Shown here: positions 37,398 to 49,782 of the stretch, piece by piece
Numbering within the stretch: the stretch's first letter is position 1
Layout: each line of letters begins with the position of its first letter
Assembly (NCBI GenBank): GCA_037957365.1
Contig: JARHVA010004226.1
Coordinates: 1,216,001 to 1,280,000, forward strand
Direction: 5' to 3'
DNA length: 64,000 nt
Source of the DNA: Torreya grandis
Taxonomy: Eukaryota; Streptophyta; Pinopsida; Cupressales; Taxaceae
Notes under the pieces: generated by a model
Database searches by the model: none
What the model was told of the DNA's origin: nothing
What the model saw: the letters and a program-made list of their open reading frames with translations, nothing else
Made by a program: the position numbers and the translations under genes

Positions 37398-38290
37398 ATG
37401 TTGAAAATTCAAAATTTTCTTTCAAATGGTGATAGATTAATAATTTCCAATTATTTAGATTGGAAACGATTGATTGAGGCTTCACTAGTGTTTACTGAGT
37501 TATGGGATATTACTAAGAATGAAAATCCCACATTGCCAACAGAGTAGGCTAAATTAGATATATTTAATTTTCATGATTCTAAGGCCTTATCTCTCATTAA
37601 ATGTTGTTATACTCATGATACTTATGTTCATATTGAAAATTCTCCTCATAGTTACACCGTATGGAAAACATTGTCAGATTTGTATGATAAGAAACCTAAG
37701 CATAAGAAAATAGATATTCATATACAGTTGTTTACTTTGTCATTAGATGATGGGGATATGGAAGAATATATGTCTAAGTTAAAAAATATCACTACTGAGT
37801 ACACTAAGGCTGGTTTTAGAAAACTAGATGATGACCTCATAGTTAGCGCTGCTTTGAAAGGACTACCAGGGTCCTATATGAATTTTGTTGAAATGTTGCA
37901 TGTCTCTAACAAGATCACAAGCATCACCTTTGATAAGTTGGCTAAGTTTCTCATCCAACATGATCTTTCTCTACCCAATAAATCCAAGAAAACTGAAGAA
38001 GCCCATGTTTTAGAGTCAAAGCCTAGTTCATCTTCATCTGGGCATCAAAACAATAAAGGAAACAATTATAGAGGAGGTCGAGGTTACAGAGGAGGTAGAT
38101 AATCAATAATCTAATCAATCACATTCACATGAAACAAGTGATCAAGGACATGGTCACAACTCATATAGGGGCAAAGGTCAAGGTAGATCAGACATTCAGT
38201 GTCATAGATGTGGAAAATTTGGTCACATTTCCTCACAATGTAGGATTCCTTTTGATAAAATTCAAAGGCCACAAAAAGTGACTAAGACTA
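37398..38290 (+). pseudogene. copia element 2 gag
   Basis: The likely start is ATG at 37398 (MLKIQNFLSNGDRL). The frame continues through one stop (TAG at 37545) to 38102. It contains YLDWKRLIEASL, the WKTLSDLYDKK block and DDLIVSAALKGLPGSY, typical of the copia Gag (UBN2-type) domain. A Gly/Arg-rich stretch precedes the stop at 38100. A +1 shift then opens the frame with the zinc knuckle CHRCGKFGHISSQC at 38200-38241. Gag packages element RNA; the stop and shift inactivate it. Confidence 0.88.
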
Positions 38291-39760
38291 ACTCTGCTCA
38301 GTATGTCAATCATGACTATGATGAATTTAGTAATGTTTCTCATGAATCTGCATTCACTACTTTGGGACACATTGATTATATTGAATATGAGGCTAGAGAT
38401 GAGAGCACAAATGTATGGGTTTTAGACACAGGAGAAACCAAACACATGAAATTTAGGAGAGATTTATTTTGGTCTTATAAGGAAGCTTCTCTCTCTCTAG
38501 TTGCCTTAGCAGATAAGTCTATGCATACATCACTAGGACTTGGATCTATTCAGATTCTTCTTCCTAATGGGTCTATAAAATACTTGGAGGATGTTTGGTA
38601 TGGTTTCACATTAAAGAAACATTTACTTTCTTTGGTAACTATTCGGAAGAAAGGTTATCGAATTATGATTGAAAATGGGTTCATTTACATCAATTCAATG
38701 AAGGATGATTATAAAATAATGTATACATGATATGAAGATGGAAACTTGGTTAGATTGCATTATAAGGTGCTTCCTCCCAATATAGAACTTGTAGAATTTG
38801 TTGACATGGGTACAGGTACTATGTCTACACAGGGGTTATGGCATCTCTGCTATGGACATTTGAATATCCACTCTTTAGTGGATTTGTAGAGATATGGTAT
38901 GGTGAATGGGTTGCCCACTTTTCACAAAGATAACATTCTTTGTGAGTCATGTGTTTTGGGCAAACAAAATTAGGAAAAATTTCCTAAACAGTCATCTTGG
39001 AGAGGTAACAGATGTTTACAGTTAGTTCATAGTGATGTATGTGACATGAAAAAGTCATCCATTGGTGGGTGTAGATACCTTGTCTTGTTTATTGATGACT
39101 TTTCTAAGATGACTTGGGTATTCTTTATGAAAAATAAATCTAAAGTTTTTGCTAAGTTTGTTGATTGGTTACACTTAGTCGAAAAAGAAATAGGTTCACA
39201 TTTGGCCACTCTTTGTTCAGATAATGGAGGTGAGTATACCTCTAATGAATTTTTTAGATTATTGTCTAGAACATGGTATTCATTGACAATATAGTAATGT
39301 TTAGACTCCACAACAAAATTGAGTATCTAAATGAATGAATAGAACTTTAAAGGCATAACACGTGCCATGTTGCACTATAAATAGCTTGATGATAAGTTTT
39401 GGGCCGAAGCTATTGGTACTACAGTGTATTTGAGAAACAGGTCCCCCACAGTTGTAATTTTGGGACAAACTCCATATGAGGCATGGTATGGGTTTAAACC
39501 CAAAGTTAAACACTTGAAAGTGTTTGGATGTGTTTGTTTTGCTTTGGTTCCTATTAAACACAGAACAAAGTTGGAACCACAAAGTTGAAAATGCATTGCA
39601 TCTTTCTTGGTTATTCTGAAGATAAAAAGGGGTTTCGTTTGCTTGCATAAGATTCAAGAAAATTCATAGTGAGTTGAGATGTAATATTTGATGAGTTTGG
39701 GACTATGAACACTACAGAGATTGATTCTCAACTTGATAGATTAGAGAGGAAAAATACAAA
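38291..39760 (+). pseudogene. copia element 2 protease and integrase
   Basis: Protease: WVLDTGETKHMKF near 38415-38453, where the canonical DSGAS is altered to DTGET but the catalytic Asp is kept. Pre-integrase zinc domain: GLWHLCYGHLNIHSLVDL near 38834-38887, then CESCVLGKQ near 38940. Integrase core: LVHSDVCDMKKSS, YLVLFIDDFSKMTWVFFMK, then CSDNGGEYTSNEF near 39217-39255. Past 39294 a frameshift occurs; the TPQQN block and the FWDKLHMRHGM-type region follow. Stops at 38728, 38887, 38971 and 39292 among others disable it. Integrase would insert element cDNA into the genome. Confidence 0.9.
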
Positions 39761-40052
39761 AAGAGATAAGGGTTTGAATAATGGGGATAACTCTTCAAAG
39801 TTATGGTATGAGACTCAAATTCCTTCACTTTCCTCTCCTTCATCTACAAGTTCATAGGTTGATGACTTAGAAATTGTTGAAAATTCTCTAAGTCCCCCTT
39901 TAAATAATGGACATGATGAGAATTTTGGAGTCCCTGATTTGAATAATTTGTCTAAGTATCCAAAATGGGCTCAAAGTACTTTTTCTAACTTGATAGCAGA
40001 TGAAGTTGGTTTAATAGGGCCCAAGAATTCTTGAAAATAGGTAAACTATGCT

Positions 40053-41626
40053 ATGATTGTTACTACTTCTTCCATTGAGCCATCCAATTTTAAGGAGGCA
40101 TCTACTGAACATGTTTGGCAACAGGCAATGAAATGTGAGTATGATTCCATACTTAACAATAATACATGGGTTTTAGTTGATCCTCCTCCACATGTTAAAC
40201 CCATTGGATGTAAATGGGTTTATAGGACTAAGTATAAATCAGATGGCTCCATTGATAAACATAAGGCATGACTTGTTGCAAAAGGATATGTGTAACAAGA
40301 AGGTATTGACTATGAGGAAACATATACACCAATTGCCAAATGGCACACTATTCATATGGTACTTGCCTTATAAGCACAAAATGGTTGGAAAGTACATCAA
40401 TTGGATGTTAAAAGTGCCTTTTTAAATGGTGATTTATAGGAAGAAGTCTATATGAAACAACCTCAGGGTTTTGAACAGGTGGGTGCTAAACACAAAGTAT
40501 GTAAATTGATAAAAGCTTTGTATGGGCTCAAACAGGCACCCAGGGCTTGGTATGAGAAAATGGATTCATACTTGAAGTCCATTGGTTTTCATCATAGTGA
40601 ATCCAATGATACTCTCTATTTTTGAGTGCAAGGTAAGAAAATGGTGATACTTGTTCTCTATGTCAATGACTTGTTTCTCATAGGTAATGATGAAAACCAT
40701 AACAAGTCTGTGAAGAAGGAATTAAAAGATGGGTTTGAGATGATAGATCTCAGACTTCTTCACTACTATCTAGGCATAGAGGTAACTCAAAAAAAGCATA
40801 GTATTTTCATTTCACAAAATAAGTATATTTCTGAGTTATTAGAGAGGTTTGGCATGAGTGATTGCAAACCTACCCTCACTCTCATGGAAAGTAACTTGAA
40901 ATTGTCTAAAGATGATAGCAGTGCCTTTTTTGATGGCACCACATATAGATAGTTGGTGGGAGGTTTGATATACTTGATGACTACTAGGCCCAATATTTCA
41001 TTTTCAGTTGGAATTTTATCTAAGTTTATTTATGAGCCTAGAGAAATACATTGGCATGCAACAAAATGAGTACTTCGTTACCTTCAGGGAACAAAAACAT
41101 ATGGCCTTGAATACTGCCATAATAATAACTTCAAACTTGTTGGATATTGTGATGCAAATTTTGGTAGATGTGTGGATGACAGAGTGTCAACAATAGGATA
41201 CACTATGCATATGGGTTCAGCTACCATTGCTTGGTGGTGTAAGAAGCAAGATACAGTGGCAAATTCATTAGCAGAATCAGAGTATATTTCAGCATGGGAT
41301 GCTTCTAGAGAAATTGTTCACCTTCACCGTATTCTTGAAGATCTTCAAGTTTCTTAGTTTGCTCCTACACAGTTATACATTGATAATCAAAGTGAAATCA
41401 AGATGTCCAAGAATCTAGTATTTCATGCCAAAATAAAATATATGGATGTCAAATACCATTATCTGTGAATGCTAGTGGCAAAGAAAACTCTTGATCCAAT
41501 ATATTGCCCAATTGTCGATCAGACAGCTGATATCTTCACAAAACCCCTTGATAGAATCAAATTTGAAAAATTCAAAAAAATGCTTGGTATGTGTCCAAAG
41601 ACCCAACTTTGGATCATAGGGGGGTT
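40053..41626 (+). pseudogene. copia element 2 reverse transcriptase-RNase H
   Basis: RT blocks in order: WQQAMKCEYDSILNNNTWVLV, GCKWVYRTKYKSDGSIDKHKA (40208-40270), HQLDVKSAFLNGDL (~40398-40437), [18 protein letters not shown], then YVNDLFLIGND (40659-40691), where the first catalytic Asp of YVDD is Asn. RNase H: GYCDANFGRCVDDR (~41144), SLAESEYISA (~41267), LYIDNQS (~41373) and the ADIFTKPLDRIKFEKFKKMLGM tail (~41528-41592). Multiple stops occur (for example 40269, 40437, 40623, 40950, 41355). The polypurine tract and 3' LTR follow directly. Confidence 0.92.
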
Positions 41627-42006
41627 TGTTAGGACTTGTTCTAAAGTCTTAATGTTAGGTTAGATTTTTGGTAGGTAATAAATAATTATTGTAAATGGGG
41701 CATGCATTTTTTAGTAAAGACACCCCCATAAAATAAACTTAATTAGTTTAATTATTAGGTAGTTTTAATGTTTTATATTTATTAATTAGAATTACCTTAC
41801 AAGTTGTTTTCCCATATTTAGTTGGTTATAGGATTAGTTGTTTTTACCGATCATTGGTAAAAACTATATAAATCCATGTTTGCATTATAAAAGGGTTAAC
41901 GGAGTAAAGGCACCCTAATGTACTTGTTTTTTTGAAATTAATATAATAATTGTGCACTCAAACTAAGCGGGGACAAGGTTCAACCTATTTGGTTCAGGAT
42001 TTATCA
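41627..42006 (+). repeat. 3' LTR of copia element 2
   Basis: 380 bp, TGTTAG...TTATCA, with a 4-bp indel and about 20 substitutions against the 5' LTR. The hairpin plus TATA box is conserved at 41841-41876. Confidence 0.93.
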
Positions 42007-42011
42007 TTTGG

Positions 42012-43784
42012 TGAGAATATTTTTAACTTATTTTGACTTAAGCCCCAATTTTTATGTTAAGGCTTGGTCATGTTTTTTAACATGACCAAACCTTAGACTA
42101 AAAATTATGCTTAGTCTCCCTTATTTTTCCCCTTAGTTCTTTATATTTCTAATGCGTCCTAATGTTATGCTAGTAGGATCATTTTATTTTAAGCATGGTC
42201 CTTTTGCGAAAAACTTTAACCTAAAGTTTTAAACCTAAGGCCCCATTCATATTTATCAATGCAAATGAGACCTTAGTCTTAAATCTTTAGCCTAAGTTTC
42301 TATCTACTTGGATCTAACTTTCATATTGGTAGGGTCCTTTTTATTTTTCTAGCATGGTCCCCTTTATTATTACCTATTTAGCTAAAATCCTTAACACTAA
42401 GGCCCCATTGATGTTCATTAACATGAACAAGACCTTAGTATTAATGTTTTAGCCTAAGTATTATTTCCTCTCAGGTCCTCACTTAAATACCTTACCTCTT
42501 TATATATCTGATGTTATGTGCTTCATCGTGTCTCTTGATCTAATAGAGCAAGGAAAAGCCTAAAAAACTTGATCATTTGGTCCTTCAAACCAATCATGTA
42601 TGAGCATCTAGATCATGATCGATGGCTCTTGCTTCACTATGGATTTTAATCAAATGAAGTGACTATAACATTGAAAAGCCAAAAGGCCTAAAAAACCCCA
42701 TGGAGCTGCCATGTGGTGTTCCCACATACAGTAACTTGATAAGATTAAATTTGACATTTGTATGACCATTATTTGACATTTATAAGGCTGTCATTAACAT
42801 CTAAACAATTTTTAACTTTAATCCCACCAAAATTAAGAACTTCATGATCTTAAATTTGATATTCTAACAAATGTCATTTGACATCTATGAGCCCATCATT
42901 GATGTTCATGAGACCATCAATTCAAGCTCATTGAAAAAAATTTACACAGACAAAGTGGGCATATTTTATGTCATTCAAGGGATCATTTGATATTATGATT
43001 TAAAAAAATTAGCATGAAAGGATTTAACCTAAGTATTTTCATGTTTATTAATATGAAATAGACTTAGATAAAAGAATTTTAACCTAAGTCCTTTATGTAA
43101 CTATGGACTGATTAAATCTCATGCATCTTGCAAGATCTGATGATCCATGCTTCATCATGACTCTTGATCCATTAGTACAAAATCATCGATGACTATTCAA
43201 TGGTTTTATAAGAGCTCATGGGATCAACACATGGAAGATGCATATTCAATATGTGATTGGTGTAGGATATGAGGCTTAGAAATCCCACAAAGGTGCCAAG
43301 TGGTAAAACTAAGGTGCTTGATACCAAGATGGCCAATGACATGTAAAGGCCCAAATCATGATCAATAACCTACATTGATTTGTGGGGAATGATCTAACAA
43401 TGTGAAGCAAAATGTGAATTTAAAAAAACAATGGTTAGTTTTTTGAAGGCATTTATGAAAAATGCCATGAAAGGTGCCATATAAAGGACAAATAAGTGCC
43501 ACGCAAGCACAAAGTGAAAAAATGAATATTTTTTGTGTTTGAAAATGTAAATATATAAAGGTAAAGGTCAAAATCAAATATGAGGCATGTATGAGTTGAA
43601 TTCCAAGTAAGCCATCACTATTAAAGCTTAAAGAGAGCCCTAAACTTTCACAAAAGTCCTAATTTAAGCTTGAATTGATTATAGTTAAGCTAAAAGAGAG
43701 TCTAATTATAATTTGAGCACAAAATAATTAACCCAAAGACCATTTAAAATACAACAATAAGCAATTTTAAAAAGTTTGGAAGCC
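42012..43784 (+). repeat. Left repeat R, upstream non-coding part (candidate U3) with internal units and a hairpin
   Basis: Aligned with 55715-57487. It begins with three diverged units of ~165-190 bp (from ~42015, ~42205 and ~42365), each containing a CTTAAGCCCCA or CCTAAGGCCCCAT block, a later ACCTTAGtctTAA block and AGCATGGTCC. An 11-bp stem with a 4-nt loop (TTGGTCATGTT-TTTT-AACATGACCAA, 42065-42090) is perfect here and the inner 9 bp also in the right copy. The rest has short phrases on TTGACATTT/CATCATTGA themes and no ORF. Confidence 0.6.
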
Positions 43785-46700
43785 ATGGTATCTTGGAGGC
43801 AACAATATAGGGTTGAGATAGAGTTGTATTTGTCTATAGATAATGAAGGGAGGGTCTTCAAAGACATAGACCTGGACATTGATACATTGAACATAAGAAA
43901 TAGGAACTAGTCTGAGCTCTTTTAGACCATTGAAGAGATTCAGGCCATCACTAAAGAAAACTAAAATATTACTATTATAACCAAAATGTATTATGACCTA
44001 GTTATAATCCAAATGACCAAACTCCACCATGCAGCTACCAAACCAAAGGTAATCTATTCTATCGACATCATCACTCCTATTTTCAAGGACTATAGGATTG
44101 AGTAGCGTTAGAATATTCATGAAAGGACCTTGAGAATAATTTAATTCATTTCCACATTAGCCTTTGAGAGTTATTACAAGCTTATAAAACCCCAAGTGGA
44201 TTTTCCCACTATTAAGGAATGGATTGACAAGAATGATCTAGACACCATCCTTAGGCTATGGTTGGTCCAAAGGAACCATGTGATCCAAGACCCTACTTAA
44301 AACATCCTAATTACCCATATAGAGAGGGGGTTAAGGTAATTATGACCCTAATAAATAGGATATTTGGAGCCCCTTTAACCACTTATCTTAATAAGAGTTG
44401 GGTGTCCTACATTTACTTTATGGTATAAAAAGAGCTCACTCCTCCAATTAGGGAGATGGTCAACATATATCTATCAATAAAATTCACAACCATTAATAAA
44501 AGACTATTACCCAATTCTTCATGATTTCCTATCTATTGTATGCCTTGCTAACCTCTACCTAGATCCCTCATATCAAAAACTAGTCATTTGAGGGCAGATT
44601 TATAGTCTCCCATCACTATTCAAAGCTACATATTCAAATATAGGCATAACATCCAATTCATTTGTGACTATGTGTATCCATCCTTGGTAGAAGCCATTAC
44701 AAGGATACCTATGCCTAGGTTAATCCCTCTAATCAAGAAACATGTGGAGCTAATGGGAGACATCTAGTTGTATCTAGATTGTACAGTGATCAAAATTGAA
44801 GGGATTTTGATCTAAACTTACATGTTAATTGTCTATGCTCCCATCAAGATTTCAAAGCAAGAGATTTCATACCAAATTCTTAATGGTGTGGATAGAGTGT
44901 GAAAAAAGAAGAAGAAAGGCCTCATCCATTCCTTTCCTTTAACCATTAATATAACTATGTTATAGAGTTGGGATCAAGTAAACACTATGGCTAGGCATAG
45001 GAAACTTTCAAATTAAAACTTGATGAGCTGAAGATGTGGGACCCCAGGGGTATGGTCTTCACACATTTGAAATTTAAGAAATTATCCAAGCTAGTATATG
45101 AGCACTATATTGATTTCCATGACACCATATATATCAAAGAAAATAATTTTAAAGAAATATTTTCTAGGATTAAGGGACATAACATTAGACTTGAGCATAG
45201 ACCGAGTAGTGATTAGAAACCACATGGAGACATATGGAAAATGGGACCTATATAGTACACTTGGACCTTCAAAGCCTCCTTAAGATCAACCAAAAGTGGA
45301 AACAACATATCCCCAAGCATAGATTACATAAAGTCCTAATGAGGAAAATATGGAAGAGATACCTGATGAGGGCCCATCATTCTCATTCCCTACCCAAAAA
45401 CTAGCATCTCCAATTGAATACCAAGACATGATTGCCCTGGAGCCTAATGAGATAGTGGAGGATGCCCTTAAGGTTCTTGTTGAGGCATGTGGATCTAATG
45501 AAGAGGAAGATCATGTTGAAGAATCACAAGCCCAAATATAGGAGAGGTTGAGAAAGAAAAAGAAAAAGAAGTTGCCTTGGACCTAGTTTTAGTGGCACCA
45601 TTAAAGAAGAGAAAGCCAGAATTAGAAATGGTCCTAGTTGGATCAAAGAAGCAAAATTTGACTTTTAATCACCCCATGAGTGAGGTCAACTTATTTAGTG
45701 ATGAATAGTCCATCCATGAACCAATCATCCCTGATTGGTTCATTTATGAAAAACTAAAAAAAATACCCATTGGCACCACTCATGGGCCCTAACCAAGACT
45801 ATCAACATTGATGTACATGATGATATCAATCCATGGATAAATTATTTGATGAAGGAGGAGGAAGGAAAAAGAATAGTGGTTACTAGAGGGTTAGATATCA
45901 AGTAGGTAGATGCTTTAGGAGCATCAAGAAGTACTTAGATAAAGGCTCTTGAACCTCCAAAGTACACTAAACCAAATAATAACATGTAATTCAATCTAGA
46001 GATAATTAGATTAGAGAGAGTGATAATTAGAAATGCCATGGTGTGGATTAAAGAGTTCACCTTTTAGTAGATTTGTTGGCTTAACCCCAATTAGAGGTCA
46101 GCTACCTAGTGAGCACCCCATCCATGTAGAGGACATTGAAGAGCTGACTAAGGCTCATTTAGCTCAGGTCAGAGTAGGCATCAGAGGTATAAAACAAATA
46201 ATATCTAACCTAGATATGGAGAATGAGAATTTGAAGGCATAGGCTATCTTATAAGTGCTTAGGGAAATAATCAAATTGCTAGATGAATCTTTCTTTGATA
46301 TGTTTTAGGAATTAAAAGTAATAAAGCTAAGGTAGAGTGAATTATTATAGTACAACATAGTTTCCAAGGGTCTAATAGCCAAATTTCAAGCTTCGCAAGA
46401 CAAAATAATAGGGTTGATCAGTATTTAGGTTCAAAAATGGATTTCTAGTTTTAAAACAATAAGTTTAGGGCACTTAAATGCAATTTTGGGAATTATTGTT
46501 GATAAGTTCTAAGGTTTAAGTGTATGGTCCCAAGAACTAGAGAGACTCCTGAAGGATGATGAAGAGCTAATGGAAATTATTGAACTCCTTAGGACCATTA
46601 TGACTAATCCTGCATAGCCCACTATCCTAGGCATCATCAAGGATGATGAATTCAAATATAGGGATACCTTGGTAACCCAAAAAATAAAAACTAAAAGTCA

Positions 46701-46935
46701 AATCTAGTCTAAGGAGGATAATAGTAGGATATTATACATGATCCTTAATGTAGGAGAAAGGATGGCTAAGGCCAAAAGTATCAAGGAAGCCATGGCGAGA
46801 AATGAGAAAGAATTGAATGCTCTAGCTGAAAATGAGGAAAAGTGTCTTTTAAGACTAGATATGGATTTGGAATTGGTCAGTGAGCAACACCAAAAGGATA
46901 TGAGCATCCTCCTCCAACATAAAGTTATTTCTTAG
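43785..46935 (+). pseudogene. ORF X, left copy: long unknown ORF within repeat R
   Basis: From ATG at 43785 (MVSWRQQYR) a protein of roughly 1,000 residues can be followed through several frames with stops and shifts. The same order is found in the right copy. Readable parts: ELYLSIDNEGRVFKDIDLD; FESYYKL..PQVDFPTIKEW near 44170; MWDPRGMVFTHLKFKKLSKL (45034); an acidic block with EEEDHVEESQ (~45500); a Lys-rich NLS-like stretch near 45560; and a C-terminal part rich in heptad-like Leu/Glu/Lys (46150-46930), probably coiled coil, ending AENEEKCLLRLDMDLELV. I do not recognise the family. It lacks Gag zinc knuckles, protease, RT and integrase motifs. It lies upstream of the TATA box of the candidate LTR. 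Confidence 0.6.
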
Positions 46936-47160
46936 GAATAGGGCCCACCAATTAGTTAATATTCCATTTTGTAAAAGCATTGTAATATTTTTAAAGAGGA
47001 ATATTCTTTTGTAAAGGCATATGCTAGTTCATTAGCATATTTTCCTCCAACTTGGTTTAGTTTGGAAAAGCAAATGTATTCTAGAACTTTGTAGAAAAAG
47101 GACAATTGTCCTTACTTCTTGTACATTTGTATCTTACAACTAACTGATATACTTTCTTGT

Positions 47161-47174
47161 CCTCCTATAAAAGG
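47161..47174 (+). promoter_or_regulatory. TATA box of repeat R (left copy)
   Basis: CCTCCTATAAAAGG, conserved at 61374-61387 in the right copy. It lies downstream of ORF X and about 1.4 kb upstream of the gypsy gag, so it is placed to drive gag-pol transcription if R is an LTR. Confidence 0.55.
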
Positions 47175-47425
47175 TAAAACTACCATCTTGTAAAGGGAGA
47201 TATTTTTGATAAAAATTTGTGTACTTTGAGCAGTTAAAATAGTCAAGAAATTCTAAAAATATTATCCAAGTTTGTTTTTCTCAATTATTACATAGTTTTT
47301 CTTTTAATTGATAGTATTAAGTATTAAATTTGAATAGTTTCTATGAATTATGAGTTGCATCTTTGATTATAGGGTTATTAATTTATGCTTATGTTAGATT
47401 ATTTGAATGATCTTGAATTTGATTC

Positions 47426-48519
47426 ATTTTATTTGCTCTACATTAGAATGTGCTAATGATATTTGAGTGTGGTAGAAAATCTTTAAAGTATATTCATTTC
47501 TTACTTGTACATTTTTATACCATCCTTGGAGGTTTGTCTACTGTGTAGTGAGATTTGAGCTTATGTTTTTTTTGAAATATATATTGGTTAAATGTATACT
47601 TAGTTAGAACTAAAACTTTGTCATAACATTTGGGGCTAATTTTAGTAATCACTTATTCTCTTTTTACCTTACACTTCTCTTTTGCTTCTTTTTCAACCAG
47701 ATCAATTTAGTTTAGATTTCATTATAAATAACCATTTAAATTAGTCTATAGTTTAATATATGATCATAGTTCAATAGTATTAGCACATATATTTACACTT
47801 TATAAAGATTTGGTCCATGTTGGCTCCCAACCATCAATTAATATAAATTTTGTGGAATAGTTAAACATTGATCTACTACTATTTCACCATAGGTAACATA
47901 AGTTGCCAAACCCTACTACTCATGCTCTAAATTCCCAAAATTTTAAAATGAGAAGTGTTTTTTCAACACTAAGGACACATGTGATACATTTAGAGGCATC
48001 AACAAGTCCTGTTAGCACTAGAATGAGGGCCATCTTTGTGAATTAGTTGAAAATTTGCTAATCTTAGTGTGTTGATCTAAGATTGATGTTATCTTTGCAC
48101 TTTTCCATAATTCTTTGCTTAGAGGCATAAAGATAATTGATCTTTGTGGTGTTTGAAATATATTTGTGCTTCCTTTAGACAAAGATCAATGTTCTTTGAG
48201 GTTTTTTGCTTAATTTTGGTAAAGATGGCTTAAGATCTAAAAATCCATGGTAGTTGAGGTTAGAATAGCTTGTTTTTATCAAAGATTAGTATGTTCTTCA
48301 TAAATATAGGTTTATTTGAGCTTGGAAATATAAAGATAGACCATATTTTCATAATAAGACACATATTTGAGCTAGCTTAGTCAAAGATTGACTTCCTTTA
48401 TTATTATTTATAAAAAACTTTACAAAATTAGCTTAATGTGCAGGTTTAATCCTTATTATTTATAAATATTAACTTGACACATCATATTTCAAAAATGATC
48501 TTTAATCTTCAAGATGAAA
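47426..48519 (+). other. Putative leader between repeat R and gypsy gag
   Basis: No coding motif. A phrase CATAACATTTGGGGCTAATTTTAG near 47616 resembles a primer-binding-site context (TTTGG after CA) but matches no tRNA end I can name. AAAGATCAAT/AAAGATTGA phrases recur at 48075-48400. Confidence 0.45.
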
Positions 48520-49693
48520 TTGATAAGAATCCAAACAAGATCGCATTCATAGACAAGAGAACCTTTATTTGAGTTTGAAGTCTATAGAAGAACTAGGTAA
48601 GATAAAGGTAGGCATAGACATTCTAAATCTTTGCCAACTTCACCTCTTTAAGGCACCCCTACCTTTGACCTTCATCTAGGTATGGATTGGTTGGGAGATT
48701 ATTTAATAAACATGTTAGGTGTGGTACATGATCTCATACATAACCCTAAAAAATACTTACCAACATTTATTCCAACTAGTATTGTAACTACTGAAGAGCA
48801 CATTAAATCTTTTAAAATTGATTTAAGGTTGATAAATGTCATACATGAAGATGTAGCATGTATATTATTCCCCTTTACTTTTAAATATGATAAATATAAA
48901 TGGTTTCTTAATTTGCCTAACAATTATATTACTAGTTGGGATGGTTTCACTAATGTTTTCATAGACCAGTTTGGAAAAATTGTTAGTCCATGTGTCATAT
49001 ACCATCAGTTCACCAACATCAGGATGTATGCAAGTGAGCCCATAAAGTCCTTTAATGCCTATTTCCAATAAATGTATAGTAGGACCATAGAACCTTATAT
49101 ACCTAATGAGTTTTTATCTATAGAAATATACAAGGATGTAATAAATCTTATGACTTCCATATTCTTAAAAGATCTCTTCCAGCTATAACTTTATTAACTA
49201 TGGATTATTCTAAAGTAGTGATCATTAATGATTAAAATGCAACCCTAAGGAAAAATGGCCTTCTCTATTCAAAATATCAACCCACATTTTCCAATTCTAA
49301 ACATCTTCCTCAACAAAAACCAAAATGTTCCAACCTTGAATAAACTCCCAAATATGAATCAATTTCCTTTGATTCATGCTACTCCTAATCAGAATCTAGG
49401 ATTCTTAAGTCAACTTGATACTAATGGATTCAATGCAAATGTTCAAAGAGATTTAGTACCAACTATTGGTACTAAAAATAACTAGGTTCACAATTTTGAA
49501 ACTCCTAATAATGAGAATGAGTATATCCTCAAAATGGTCCAAAAGTTAAGCACTAATCTATTTCAACTATAAAAACAAGTTGGCATTACTGGAGAGAGAC
49601 CTGGTAGGAACTTCTCATTATAAAGGTTTAATAGGCCTAACATTAGGTTTTATAATGATAGTTTCCATAATAATAATAGTAGTAGTAGTAGTA

Positions 49694-49782
<89 letters not shown>

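Larger units (their letters stand above)
35664..42006 (+). mobile_element. Ty1/copia LTR retrotransposon, element 2, nested in repeat R
   Basis: 5' LTR 35664-36039 and 3' LTR 41627-42006, both TGTTAGGACTTGTT...TTATCA, are flanked by a perfect 5-bp duplication TTTGG (35659-35663 and 42007-42011). The primer-binding site TGGTATCAGAGC is at 36041-36052 and the polypurine tract AGGGGGG at 41618-41624. LTR identity is about 94% by eye, so it is much younger than element 1 and than repeat R. The uninterrupted sister sequence at ~55700-55730 shows the pre-insertion site. Gag, protease, integrase, RT and RNase H are all present in order but broken by stops and shifts. Confidence 0.95.
35286..47425 (+). 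repeat. Giant direct repeat R, left copy (candidate 5' LTR of a Ty3/gypsy element), split by copia element 2
   Basis: 35286-35663 plus 42012-47425 align collinearly with 55334-61640, about 85-90% by eye. Both start TGAGGTCAA and lose similarity after GAATGATCTTGAAT. Each has CCTCCTATAAAAGG (47161-47174 here) about 260 bp before its right end, the usual LTR layout of a long U3 and short R-U5. Together the two copies exactly bracket the only gypsy gag-pol in the window. Without the copia insertion this copy is ~5.8 kb. I could not find a convincing primer-binding site after it, so the exact 3' limit is uncertain. Confidence 0.65.
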
